Shown here piece by piece: positions 24,280 through 32,526 of a stretch of 44,491 nucleotides of DNA. Position 1 is the first letter of the stretch; each line of letters opens with the position of its first letter. The stretch is from Clostridiales bacterium (GTDB lineage Bacteria; Bacillota; Clostridia; Christensenellales; JAISNN01), in assembly GCA_031289755.1 (NCBI GenBank), contig JAITOU010000039.1:1-44491 (forward strand). The letters are read 5' to 3'. A program made the translations under genes and the position numbers. Under the pieces are notes generated by a model. The model was not told where the DNA came from and made no database searches. It worked only from the letters and a program-made list of their open reading frames with translations.

Positions 24280-25821
24280 ATGGAAAATCCGCCCGAAGAG
24301 CGGTTGTCCCCTAAGTCGGACACAATCGAGAGATATAATGTCAAGCTCGGCAAAGCCGAGCGTTTTAGCTTTGCTTTGGGCGATTTTTTCGGCGGCGGAG
24401 CCGGTGCTTTGGTAAGCACGGTTTACGTCGTTTTTCTTGCGCTCAACGGGCTTAGCCCCGGAATCGCCGCGTCGATAGTTATGGTTTCAAAAATCTGGGA
24501 TGCGGTGACCGACCCCTTAATGGGTCTTTTGAGCGACAATACGCGGTCAAGGTGGGGACGGCGGCGTCCTTATATCTTTGCAGGCGGCGTATTGGTGATT
24601 TTTTCCTTTGCGCTGTTGTTTTTGCCCCTTTATAAGGTCGATACCGTTTGGGTAAAATATGCCGTTTATCTTTTGGCGTATTTGATGTTTTCTACGGTGT
24701 CCACGCTCATCAGCGTGCCGTATTCCGCGCTGTTAAACGAGATGACGGGCGATTATCTCGAACGCAACAAGGCGACTACATTGCGGTTGGCGATATCGAT
24801 GGTGTCGGCGGCGGTGTCGGCAGGCGTACCTATACTTTTGGTAGAAGCATTGCAAAAGCAAACGGTCACTTTGATAACCTTTTGCGTCATTATGGTCTTA
24901 GGCTTCGGCATCTTATACGCCGTACCCCTTATCATTACGGCGGCAAATACCAAAGAACGTATGCCGCTGCCTGCCGAAAAAACAAAATTTTCCGTCCGCG
25001 AGTTTGTCAAGCCCTTGCGTTTAAAGGCTTTTTTCCAATTGGTCATAATGTATCTGACGGCTTTTGTATGTATGGACTTAATTACGACCAACATTATTTA
25101 TATGGCAAATTACGGTCTTGCCGTCGGTTACAGCTCCTTTATCATTTTGGTCGTGCTAATGGTGTCATATGCGGTGACGATACCTATTCACAACAAGCTG
25201 ATTAAGACAAAATCAAAGGTGCTGCTCTTCCGTATGGGCATTCCTTTGTACATAGCGGCGATAACGGCGTTATGCCTGTACCCGACGGCATGGAACGATT
25301 GGTTTTTGCTGCTTCCGGCGGCGGCGGCAGGCGTCGGGCTTTCGGGCTGTCAGCTTATGCCGTGGTACATCTTTCCCGATATCGTCGATATAGGAGAGTT
25401 AAAATATAAGGAACGCAATGCCGGAGCGTTCAGCGGTATCATGACCTTTATCCGAAAGACGACGACGGCGATTGCCATAGGCATTTCGGGTTGGATATTA
25501 GAAGCGGTCGGCTTTAAACCGCCTTTGACGGACAATATAACGGGGGACGTGATGACCTTCGCTCAAACGGACACTGCCGTTTTGGGGCTTAGGCTTATTA
25601 TTTTAATCCCTGTCGTAATCTTCATTACAATAGCCTTTGTAGTATCGTTGGGTCTGAAATTGAGTCCCCAAAAGAGCGGCTTGGTCGGCAAAGCCTTAGA
25701 ATTGCGCAAAAACAACCGTGAAGACGAGCTGACCGAAGATGAAATCACACGCCTTGACGATATAGTACGCGAATGCTCGTGGACACCTTTAAAGAAGAAG
25801 GATAATAAGAGAAAGGGATAG
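24280..25821 (+). CDS. GPH-family sugar:cation symporter (second)
   Basis: A 513-aa membrane protein of the MelB-like GPH family. The signature is KIWDAVTDPLMGLLSDNTRSRWGRRRPY with the two cation-site aspartates. About 12 helices and a cytoplasmic tail rich in Glu, Asp and Lys follow. In a uronate operon it is a strong candidate for glucuronide or uronate uptake. AAGGAG lies 6 nt before the ATG. Confidence 0.88.
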   Translation: MENPPEERLSPKSDTIERYNVKLGKAERFSFALGDFFGGGAGALVSTVYVVFLALNGLSPGIAASIVMVSKIWDAVTDPLMGLLSDNTRSRWGRRRPYIFAGGVLVIFSFALLFLPLYKVDTVWVKYAVYLLAYLMFSTVSTLISVPYSALLNEMTGDYLERNKATTLRLAISMVSAAVSAGVPILLVEALQKQTVTLITFCVIMVLGFGILYAVPLIITAANTKERMPLPAEKTKFSVREFVKPLRLKAFFQLVIMYLTAFVCMDLITTNIIYMANYGLAVGYSSFIILVVLMVSYAVTIPIHNKLIKTKSKVLLFRMGIPLYIAAITALCLYPTAWNDWFLLLPAAAAGVGLSGCQLMPWYIFPDIVDIGELKYKERNAGAFSGIMTFIRKTTTAIAIGISGWILEAVGFKPPLTDNITGDVMTFAQTDTAVLGLRLIILIPVVIFITIAFVVSLGLKLSPQKSGLVGKALELRKNNREDELTEDEITRLDDIVRECSWTPLKKKDNKRKG

Positions 25822-25888
25822 TACATTACGGCGCGCATATTGCATTGATATCCGCATACAGCCGAGTGAATGTTTTTTGTGAAATAAT

Positions 25889-27040
25889 ATGAAAGAATCT
25901 GCAAAATACCGTTTAAATTATTTTACCTATCAAATCGGCGTCATGTTTTTTCCTTACGTCGTGCTTTATTTAAAAAACGCCGGCTACAACAGCTTTCAAT
26001 ACGGCGCGGTTTTGTCGTTCACGCCGATAGTCATAGCGTGCAGCTTGCCGCTCTTCGCCTTGTTTGACAAGGGCAGCGGCGGCAGAAAAATACTTGCCGG
26101 CGGTTTTGCCCTTCTCATGATTGCCGCAGAGTGGCTGATTGTCGGCTTCGATTCGCTGACGCTCATTGTGACGGCGATGTTTTTTGCATCGATTGCAAAG
26201 GCGACGCTCAATACGTCCGCCGACAATATCACGACTATGTATTGTATAGAAACGGGTCAGGAATTTTCAAAATTCCGTTCCTTTTCATCCTTCGGCTATA
26301 TCGTCGCCAATATCGTAGGGGCTTTTTTGTTTGACAAGCTGGGCTTTTCGGCGATACTCATCATTTCGTCGGTCGGTATGCTGTTTTTCGGTACGGGCTG
26401 GCTCAACCTAAAACAGCTTAAATTAGACAAAAACATCAATAAAAAAGAACCTAATTACAAGCTCTTGTTTACAAATAAGGCGTTTATATTGTTTTTGATA
26501 TATCAAATATTTTGCTTTGCAATGTTTACCTTTAACAACAACTACGAGATAATATATTTGCAGGTCAGGGGTTTGCCGTCCTACGTCTTTGGGATAACGA
26601 CACTGATAAGGGTGGGCTTCGAGATATTGACGCTGGTATTTTTGAGGAAATCAAAAATATCGTATAAAAAAATGCTTGCCGCCGCACCGTTGTTTTTGAT
26701 AGTGCAATCGGCGGCGTTTTATTTTTTGATACCGACCCTTTTGATTTATTTTTTGATGAGCATAGCCGGAATAGGCAGCGGACTTATCGTCTTTGCAAAC
26801 AACAAATATCTCAACAAAATAGTCCGACCGCAAAACGTCACCGTCGCGCTCTATACCTCCGCCGTCGTCCAAAATCTCTTTACCGGAATAGCGACCATGA
26901 CGGGCGGCGCGGCGATAGACATATTCGGAATAAAATATCTGTATCTCGGCAGCGGAATCATTTTGACGGCGGCTTTTTTGATAACGACATTCTTTATCAA
27001 ACACGAAAAGAATTTTTCGGGCGGTGTATCCATGCAATAA
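25889..27040 (+). CDS. MFS transporter (LacY/NupG-like)
   Basis: A 383-aa membrane protein with about 12 hydrophobic segments and short loops. It begins YRLNYFTYQIGVMFFPYVVLYLKNAG, the opening typical of the MFS_1-like group that includes LacY and nucleoside permeases. No GPH signature. No strong ribosome site precedes the ATG, so the start is less certain than for its neighbours. It is the last gene of the operon and is followed by a hairpin at 27144-27183. Substrate unknown, probably a sugar or sugar derivative. Confidence 0.78.
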   Translation: MKESAKYRLNYFTYQIGVMFFPYVVLYLKNAGYNSFQYGAVLSFTPIVIACSLPLFALFDKGSGGRKILAGGFALLMIAAEWLIVGFDSLTLIVTAMFFASIAKATLNTSADNITTMYCIETGQEFSKFRSFSSFGYIVANIVGAFLFDKLGFSAILIISSVGMLFFGTGWLNLKQLKLDKNINKKEPNYKLLFTNKAFILFLIYQIFCFAMFTFNNNYEIIYLQVRGLPSYVFGITTLIRVGFEILTLVFLRKSKISYKKMLAAAPLFLIVQSAAFYFLIPTLLIYFLMSIAGIGSGLIVFANNKYLNKIVRPQNVTVALYTSAVVQNLFTGIATMTGGAAIDIFGIKYLYLGSGIILTAAFLITTFFIKHEKNFSGGVSMQ

Positions 27041-27143
27041 CAGACGCAACAAGGCTCGACTATCCGCAAGCCTTCGCACTGCGTATAAAATGGGGGCTGT
27101 GAAAACTGGGTGCTACTACGAAATGTTTTGGTAATATAAAAAC

Positions 27144-27183
27144 AAAACGGAGCGGACAGTCAAAAGACTTTCCGTTCCGTTTT
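27144..27183. terminator. bidirectional terminator between the MFS gene and tRNA-Leu
   Basis: AAAACGGAGCGGACAGTC (27144-27161) pairs with GACTTTCCGTTCCGTTTT (27166-27183) with one mismatch and one wobble. T-rich tracts follow on both strands, TTTTTAT on the minus strand. Confidence 0.8.
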
Positions 27184-27193
27184 GTCAAATTTT

Positions 27194-27276
27194 TGGTGCG
27201 GACGATGGGACTTGAACCCATACGGTTGCCCATACGCCCCTCAAACGTACGCGTCTGCCAGTTCCGCCACGACCGC
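27194..27276 (-). tRNA. tRNA-Leu (anticodon GAG)
   Basis: The minus strand folds as a class II tRNA: acceptor GCGGTCG/CGTCCGC, D-arm GCGGAACTGGCAGACGC, anticodon stem TACGT/GCGTA with loop TTGAGGG (anticodon GAG), a long variable arm, and T-arm ATGGG-TTCAAGT-CCCAT. Discriminator A and an encoded CCA (27196-27194) are present. One U-U mismatch occurs at the fifth acceptor pair. It reads CUC/CUU leucine codons. Confidence 0.95.
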
Positions 27277-27393
27277 ATCTATACAGACTGATGTTTGTCA
27301 AAAATCTTTTTGCGGAGCGGGTAAGCCCAAGCGATGCTAAAAGATTTTTAAAATAGTGAGGGAGAGTGGTTGTTTGTATCAAACAGCCTATCT

Positions 27394-27422
27394 ATTATAT
27401 ATAATTAGGGGGCGATTGTCAA
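27394..27422 (-). promoter_or_regulatory. promoter of tRNA-Leu
   Basis: On the minus strand TTGACA (27422-27417), 17 nt, TATAAT (27399-27394), a perfect consensus. Transcription would begin near 27387, leaving about 110 nt of leader. The leader contains an 11-bp perfect stem (27339-27349 with 27300-27310). Confidence 0.85.
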
Positions 27423-27465
27423 TTATTTTTCGGGGTATTTAATTTTTTATTTTACGGCAATTAGC

Positions 27466-27503
27466 TTGATTTATTTGCGGATTTTTGTTAAAATCTCTAT
27501 AAT
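27466..27503 (+). promoter_or_regulatory. overlapping promoters of pckG
   Basis: Two staggered solutions fit: TTGATT (27466) with 17 nt to TAAAAT (27489-27494), and TTGCGG (27475) with 17 nt to TATAAT (27498-27503). Either gives a leader of about 160 nt. Confidence 0.6.
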
Positions 27504-27513
27504 GAAAAAAATT

Positions 27514-27611
27514 GGTTTTTGTTAAATTATTAATATTTAGCGTAACGGCATATTTTCTTATAGGCTAAGGAAGTTGCACGGGTTTTCATTAAATTATCAA
27601 TATAGCTTAGC
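27514..27611 (+). repeat. imperfect direct repeat in the pckG leader
   Basis: GGTTTTTGTTAAATTATTAA (from 27514) and GGTTTTCATTAAATTATCAA (from 27581) are copies 67 nt apart. After each comes TAGCG or TAGC; AACGGC follows the first and GCCGTT the second, so they can also pair with each other. They may be regulatory sites or an RNA structure. No known riboswitch is recognised. Confidence 0.45.
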
Positions 27612-27670
27612 CGTTATTTTTGTCATCAAACTATGTTTTGTAAATAAACCGAAAAAAAAGGAGTAAATAT

Positions 27671-29455
27671 ATGGCTGTAAATTTGACTGCAAACAAGAAG
27701 GTTCTTGATTTTATCGACGAAAGCGTAAAGCTGACAAAGCCGGACAAGGTTGTCTGGATTGACGGAAATAAGGCGCAGCTTGACGCGCTGACAAAAGAAT
27801 CCTTAGCAAAGGGCGAGCTTATCAAGCTCAACGAAGAGCTTTTGCCGGGCTGTTATCTGCACCGCACAAAGATAAACGACGTCGCGAGAGTAGAACACCG
27901 TACCTTCATCTGTTCGAGAAAAAAAGAAGATTCGGGTCCGACCAACAATTGGATGTCGCCCAAAGACGCTTATGCAAAGCTGTCGGAGATTTATGACGGT
28001 TCTATGAAGGGAAAGACAATGTATGTTATTCCTTATTCTATGGGCGCAATCGGTTCGGAGTTTTCAAAGGTCGGAATAGAGCTTACTGATTCTATATACG
28101 TCGTTTTGAATATGAATATCATGACGAGAATCGGCAAGAAATGTCTTGACGTACTCGGCGACAGCAATGATTTTGTCAGGGGACTTCACGCGACGGCTGA
28201 TATTGACGAAGAAAAGAGATATATTTGTCATTTTCCCGAAGACAACACCATTTGGTCGGTCAACAGCGCGTACGGCGGAAACGTCTTGCTCGGCAAGAAA
28301 TGCTTTGCGCTCCGCATAGCCTCTTATCAGGGCAAGAACGAAGGCTGGATGGCTGAGCATATGCTCATTCTCGGGATACAAAAGCCGAACGGCGATACAA
28401 AATACTTGACGGCGGCATTCCCGTCCGCCTGCGGCAAAACCAATCTCGCAATGCTTATTCCGCCCGAAGTATACACCAAAAAAGGTTATAAGGTCTGGAC
28501 GGTCGGCGACGATATCGCATGGCTGAGAGTAGGCGCGGACGGACAGCTTTATGCTATCAATCCCGAATACGGCTTCTTTGGCGTTGCGCCCGGCACAAAT
28601 GTCAAGTCAAATCCTAACGCGCTCGCATCGACCAAGAAAAACACTATATTTACCAACGTCGCTCTAAATTTGGACAACAACACCGTATGGTGGGAAGGTC
28701 TTGACAAAAATCCGCCCGTCAACGCTATCGATTGGAAGGGCAATCCTTGGAACGGAAAGACTTCCGCCGAAAAGGGCGCGCATCCGAATAGCAGATTTAC
28801 CGCTCCGGCCATCAACTGTCCTTGTGTCAGCTCCGAATTTGAAAATCCTAAGGGAGTGCCTATCTCGGCTATCGTATTCGGCGGCAGAAGGGCAAAGACC
28901 GCTCCGCTCGTTTATCAGGCCACAAGCTGGGAAAACGGCGTATTTGTCGGCTCGATAATGGCGTCGGAGACGACGGCTGCGGCAGCCGGTGCGGTAGGCG
29001 TCGTCAGACGCGACCCTATGGCAATGCTGCCTTTTATAGGATACCACATAGGCGACTATCTCAATCATTGGCTCGAAATGGGCAAAAAAATCAAAAAACA
29101 GCCTAAAATCTTCAATGTCAATTGGTTTCGCCTTGACGACAACGGAAACTTTGCATGGCCGGGCTTCGGCGACAATTTGCGTATTCTCGATTGGATTTTG
29201 CAGAGATGCGAAGAGACCGTAGACGCGGTAGAAACCCCTATCGGATATCTCCCTAAGCCGGAGGATATCAATCTTGACGGAACGGATATCACAAAGGACG
29301 CTCTCTCAAAGCTTCTCGACGTAGACAACGCCGTATGGGCGCAGGAGACCGCCGGTATAGAAGAATTTTATACCAAGATAGACGACGGCGCATCGAAACT
29401 CCCTAAGGCTTTGAAAAAAGAGCTTGACGGACTGAAAGCGAGATTAAAGAAGTAA
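27671..29455 (+). CDS. pckG: phosphoenolpyruvate carboxykinase (GTP)
   Basis: A 594-aa enzyme that interconverts oxaloacetate and PEP with GTP/GDP. The P-loop with the GTP-class reactive cysteine is FPSACGKT (residues 250-257). Other family blocks are MYVIPYSMGAIGSEFSKVGI, the metal-site region VGDDIAWLR, the nucleotide-binding FGGRRAKT and the C-terminal NVNWFRLDDNGNFAWPGFGDN. Length is typical of the GTP form (about 600-620). AAAAGGAG lies 7 nt before the ATG. It is transcribed alone from its own promoter to a terminator. In a fermentative gut organism it may run toward oxaloacetate, but that cannot be read here. Confidence 0.96.
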   Translation: MAVNLTANKKVLDFIDESVKLTKPDKVVWIDGNKAQLDALTKESLAKGELIKLNEELLPGCYLHRTKINDVARVEHRTFICSRKKEDSGPTNNWMSPKDAYAKLSEIYDGSMKGKTMYVIPYSMGAIGSEFSKVGIELTDSIYVVLNMNIMTRIGKKCLDVLGDSNDFVRGLHATADIDEEKRYICHFPEDNTIWSVNSAYGGNVLLGKKCFALRIASYQGKNEGWMAEHMLILGIQKPNGDTKYLTAAFPSACGKTNLAMLIPPEVYTKKGYKVWTVGDDIAWLRVGADGQLYAINPEYGFFGVAPGTNVKSNPNALASTKKNTIFTNVALNLDNNTVWWEGLDKNPPVNAIDWKGNPWNGKTSAEKGAHPNSRFTAPAINCPCVSSEFENPKGVPISAIVFGGRRAKTAPLVYQATSWENGVFVGSIMASETTAAAAGAVGVVRRDPMAMLPFIGYHIGDYLNHWLEMGKKIKKQPKIFNVNWFRLDDNGNFAWPGFGDNLRILDWILQRCEETVDAVETPIGYLPKPEDINLDGTDITKDALSKLLDVDNAVWAQETAGIEEFYTKIDDGASKLPKALKKELDGLKARLKK

Positions 29456-29476
29456 AATTTGATTTTCACATACAAA

Positions 29477-29507
29477 AAAGAGACTCGTTCAACGGTCTCT
29501 TTTTTTC
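29477..29507 (+). terminator. intrinsic terminator of pckG
   Basis: AAAGAGAC pairs with GTCTCTTT around a 10-nt loop, followed by a run of T. Confidence 0.85.
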
Positions 29508-29559
29508 TTGATTTTATTTATGTATTTTGCTACAATAAAAGCAACGGAGGACAAAAACA

Positions 29560-30411
29560 ATGGGACGCTGGGAAATGAATTTAAGCTCATGCGATGAATT
29601 TATGGACGTCAAAGATACTTTCTTTAAGCAATTTTATAAAGGCTTGCCTGTTGAAGCTATTGAAGCCGATATTATTGCCGAATACAAAGCAAACGGTATA
29701 GCCGACGGTGACGGTGAATGGTATGACATTTTTTTTGCTCTTGCAGATAGCGAGTGGCGATGCGGTAAGCTTTCCGATTGGCTAAAAGAAAAGGTTAATG
29801 GAATTATTGAGAGCGGTGAGTCGGTAGCTTATCTCCGTCAATTATTGGCGAGCGATTTCAATTTAAAAAAATGGAGCAAAACGCTCGACAAATTCGCGGA
29901 AAAAATAAGCGGTACAAATCCTAAACCGCTAAAACAAATAATAAAAAAGCCTTATGTGCCGCTTTTGGTGCAGGGTGATGTTTTTGCATATAAAGCAGCC
30001 GATAAGTTTCGCGGGGCAGTTTGCGTTTATGTTTATATCAGCGACGGCGGAGAGAGCAAGTGGAGCTTTGAATATTTAATAGCCATATCTGCGGTTGAAT
30101 GGAATAATACGCCGACGGTTGCGGACGTAAAGAATGCGCCGCGCACGACGGCGGGGTGGTACATTTTTGACGGAATGCCCCAAAGAAAGGACATAATAAA
30201 AATCGGCAGTGTAAAAGACGAATTGTTTGACAATTACGAAAACACATTCGGGTTAGGCGTAAAATATTTGGGAATAGCCGACGCGAGCGGTCGTGAATTA
30301 AGAGCCCTTTCAGTTCCGCCGTCCGGCAAAATAGAGACTTTCTTTGGTGAGCTAAAAGCGGCAAATAGCGGCAAACTTGTAAAAGATACTTTTTTAGTCA
30401 GACCTAATTAA
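29560..30411 (+). CDS. hypothetical protein with a DUF4259-like start and an Imm26-like C-terminal part
   Basis: A 283-aa cytoplasmic protein. The first 100 residues (MGRWEMNLSSCDEFMDV, then YDIFFALADSEWRCGKLSDWL) resemble small single-domain proteins of Firmicutes that begin MGxW. The second part opens with LLVQGDVFAYKAADKFRGA, which resembles the opening of Imm26-type immunity proteins of polymorphic toxin systems (GDVF...). No toxin gene is adjacent. A good ribosome site (GGAGGA) precedes the ATG. It stands alone between two terminators. The domain matches are from memory of patterns and should be treated as tentative. Confidence 0.55.
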   Translation: MGRWEMNLSSCDEFMDVKDTFFKQFYKGLPVEAIEADIIAEYKANGIADGDGEWYDIFFALADSEWRCGKLSDWLKEKVNGIIESGESVAYLRQLLASDFNLKKWSKTLDKFAEKISGTNPKPLKQIIKKPYVPLLVQGDVFAYKAADKFRGAVCVYVYISDGGESKWSFEYLIAISAVEWNNTPTVADVKNAPRTTAGWYIFDGMPQRKDIIKIGSVKDELFDNYENTFGLGVKYLGIADASGRELRALSVPPSGKIETFFGELKAANSGKLVKDTFLVRPN

Positions 30412-30424
30412 ATTATAATTTACG

Positions 30425-30454
30425 GCGGCAGGGGAGAAAGCCTGCCGCTTTTTT
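30425..30454 (+). terminator. terminator after the Imm26-like gene
   Basis: GCGGCAGG and CCTGCCGC pair perfectly, followed by TTTTTT. Confidence 0.85.
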
Positions 30455-30484
30455 ATTGCCGTTAATTATATAAATATTACCCCC

Positions 30485-30517
30485 AACTTCTCCCAAAAAA
30501 ACGGAGAAGTTTTTTTG
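30485..30517 (+). terminator. second hairpin with T tract upstream of the Cys-rich gene
   Basis: AACTTCTCC and GGAGAAGTT pair perfectly across a 9-nt A-rich loop, and TTTTTT follows. It may act in tandem with the previous terminator. Confidence 0.7.
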
Positions 30518-30598
30518 CACATTTTTCTCTGTGGTTTTCATATAGTGTAGTGCGGTGGGTTTTCTGCCGTAATACAAAAGAGACGGGATACAAAAGAT

Positions 30599-30985
30599 AT
30601 GTTTGGATTTTTATGCAATCGGTGCGCCCCATGCGCGTGCCGGAACAATTTTGACGAGGGGTGCGGTTGCCGCAAGGAGACCCCTTGTCAGCCTCAGCCG
30701 AAGGTCTGCTGTGAAAAAAAGTGCAAGAAAGTGTATGAAGTTAGGGAATACTGTATCTGCAAGGACGTTTGCCGAGCCGAATACGAAGAAAATTTTCAAA
30801 CACACTGCTCCGGCAGAAAAATTCTCAGCGAGACCGAGTTTCGTGAATTTGAAAAACGCGGCGGCGGTGAAATCAAATACGATTATGGTAACGACCGTTT
30901 TGACGACCTGCAATATGTCGGATGCGGCAAGTGCCGCGCCGGTGATACATTGCAATACTCCGGTTGCGGCTGTAAAAACTTTTAA
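30599..30985 (+). CDS. cysteine-rich small protein
   Basis: A 128-aa protein with 18 cysteines (14%), in paired patterns: CAPCAC, CGC, CCEKKC, CICKDVC, CGKC, CGC. Between the Cys-rich ends lies a charged stretch (EFREFEKRGGGEIKYDYG). There is no signal peptide. Such composition suits metal binding or disulfide cross-linking, as in spore coat or metallothionein-like proteins, but I recognise no family. The ribosome site is weak (GGGATAC). An overlapping plus-one frame (30603-31025) is also open; I prefer this frame for its regular Cys pattern and host-like codons. Confidence 0.55.
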   Translation: MFGFLCNRCAPCACRNNFDEGCGCRKETPCQPQPKVCCEKKCKKVYEVREYCICKDVCRAEYEENFQTHCSGRKILSETEFREFEKRGGGEIKYDYGNDRFDDLQYVGCGKCRAGDTLQYSGCGCKNF

Positions 30986-31120
30986 GGTAATCCTTATGCG
31001 GATAAAAGCGCGCGGGGTTGCTTAAAGGCACTCACTTATCAAAAAAAGCCGTCACGCGGGTTTTCGGTCAATCGAAAAATATACAAAAGATAAACAAAAA
31101 CAATTTTTGATTACCAAAAA

Positions 31121-31156
31121 AAAGGAGACTGCTTTTTAAGGGCGGTCTCTTTTTTT
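31121..31156 (+). terminator. terminator after the Cys-rich gene
   Basis: GAGACTGC pairs with GCGGTCTC (one wobble) and is followed by TTTTTTT. The 30986-31120 and 31157-31321 stretches show nothing else recognisable. Confidence 0.75.
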
Positions 31157-31321
31157 GACATTCTTTTTGCGCGGAATGTGGTTTAAAAGTTCGCTTATGT
31201 GACAAAGATTAGATGTGTGCGCTTAAAGCCGATTTTTTGAGAGGTACGGATACGCCGCGTGAACTACAAGGGCAAGTCCTTAGACCATGTAATTTTTTTG
31301 TATGAAATGGAGTGCGTTATT

Positions 31322-31669
31322 ATGGTAAAGAGAGGGGAATTATATTATGCCGATTTAAGTCCCGTCGTGGGAAGCGAGCAAGGGGGGATACGTCCTGTCT
31401 TGATAGTCCAAAACGACGTCGGCAACAAATACAGTCCGACCGTCATCGCCGCGGCGATAACAAGTCAGTTAAACAAAACGCGGCTTCCTACGCACGTCGA
31501 TTTGCAGGGGCAATCTCACGGCTTGCCAAAAAACTCGGTGGTACTTCTGGAACAAATAAGAACATTGGACAAAAAAAGGCTAAAAGAAAAGATAGGCGAG
31601 CTATCCGGCGACCTTATGACAAAGGTTAATGAGAGCTTGCTTGTGAGTCTTGGTTTTTACGAAATGTAA
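31322..31669 (+). CDS. mazF: MazF/PemK-family endoribonuclease toxin
   Basis: A 115-aa ribosome-independent mRNA interferase. It opens [32 protein letters not shown], the hallmark of the family, with the catalytic arginine in GGIRPV and the TSQ region in [16 protein letters not shown]. It ends SLGFYEM. Its nearest relatives in pattern are the NdoA/EndoA toxins of Firmicutes. ATG 31322 is chosen because the family starts there and GGAG lies 9 nt upstream; a frame open to 31259 is not expected to be used. No MazE-type antitoxin gene precedes it, which is unusual. Confidence 0.9.
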   Translation: MVKRGELYYADLSPVVGSEQGGIRPVLIVQNDVGNKYSPTVIAAAITSQLNKTRLPTHVDLQGQSHGLPKNSVVLLEQIRTLDKKRLKEKIGELSGDLMTKVNESLLVSLGFYEM

Positions 31670-31689
31670 GTCAGGAATGAAACAAAAGG

Positions 31690-31797
31690 TCAGATGCGCA
31701 ATAAGCTTCTGAGAAATCTGATATTCTTGTACAAACAAATATGCACTGTGTGTGCGATTGCCGCCGATAACGGAAGCTGTCTTTTTAGTCTAAGCAT
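31690..31797 (-). CDS. small basic protein (35 aa), candidate gene
   Basis: A 35-codon frame runs from ATG 31797 to TGA 31690. The product starts MLRLKRQLPLSAAIAHTV and is strongly basic with hydrophobic blocks. GGAG lies 6-7 nt before the ATG and a perfectly spaced promoter precedes it (31837-31865), so the frame has all the signals of a real gene despite its size. It ends 20 nt from the mazF stop and is convergent with it. I do not recognise it. It may be an antimicrobial-like or membrane-active peptide, or a partner of MazF; both are speculation. Confidence 0.5.
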   Translation of the reverse strand: MLRLKRQLPLSAAIAHTVHICLYKNIRFLRSLLRI

Positions 31798-31836
31798 TTT
31801 AATCTCCTACAATTATGCTTAAAAGTTATCTGCATT

Positions 31837-31865
31837 ATTATATTACTATTTTATATAAAATGCAA
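31837..31865 (-). promoter_or_regulatory. promoter of the 35-codon ORF
   Basis: On the minus strand TTGCAT (31865-31860), 17 nt, TATAAT (31842-31837). Transcription would begin near 31830, about 33 nt before the ATG. Confidence 0.7.
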
Positions 31866-31945
31866 TACATTTTATAAAATTTTTTTGTATTTTTATAAAT
31901 ATTTGTGTTTTTTTAGGTAAAACGGGGGTGCTGACCCCTTAAAAT

Positions 31946-32407
31946 TTATACAAAACGTCTTTTTCCCGTTATTTCCGTAAGCTCGATTTTGTAAACAAGG
32001 GTTTTGTCAAGGACGGTCTTGCCGCAGGCAAAGCCGTCAAAGCCGCAATGTCCGAGTAGGGCGGCAAGCCCTTTTTCGGCTTCCGCGCCGAAAATCGGTT
32101 CGGCCTTTCCGAAGCCGATTACGCTTTCGTATTCGACGGTTACGCCGTTTTGTATGCGCGCATATCCGTGAAAAATGTCCGCTTCTACGCAGACGTTATT
32201 GTCGGAGCGGAGCAAGTCGTGCTTATAGCCTTGCATTGCGCCGTGTACATATATCGTTATTTTACCGTTCAAGGCTTCAAAGCCGAACGACAAAGGCACG
32301 ACATACGGAAAGGGCACAGCGTTGATACCTACGCGCACGGTATCGGCGCGTTTAAAGATGTCGGCGATTTCTTCAAAATTTTTAATCTCACGGTCATTTC
32401 TTCGCAT
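31946..32407 (-). CDS. pyridoxamine 5'-phosphate oxidase-fold flavoprotein (NimA-like)
   Basis: A 153-aa split-barrel protein. It begins MRRNDREIKNFEEIADIFKRAD, with FPYVVPLSFGFE and YVHGAMQGYKHDLLRSDNNVCVEAD, the standard pattern of the NimA-type FMN-binding family (H in VHGA, G in GYK). Family members reduce nitro groups or other small compounds; the exact substrate is unknown. GGAG lies near the ATG. It is 221 nt downstream of the IlvD-like gene on the same strand, with a dispersed repeat between them, so probably a separate unit. Confidence 0.85.
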   Translation of the reverse strand: MRRNDREIKNFEEIADIFKRADTVRVGINAVPFPYVVPLSFGFEALNGKITIYVHGAMQGYKHDLLRSDNNVCVEADIFHGYARIQNGVTVEYESVIGFGKAEPIFGAEAEKGLAALLGHCGFDGFACGKTVLDKTLVYKIELTEITGKRRFV

Positions 32408-32526
32408 TATTTTGTCTCCGTCGCAGTCTTATTAAAAAGCAAAGGGGTAAAAGAATTCTCTCACGCCTTTGTGTTTTTGATATTATATTTGCAAGTCCGA
32501 ACCGAACCGATATCGAGTGGATTTTC

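Noticed and set aside
30603..31025. 140-aa ORF overlapping the Cys-rich gene in another frame
   Set aside because: Alanine/threonine-rich shadow of the Cys-rich frame; it has no ribosome site and no recognisable domain.
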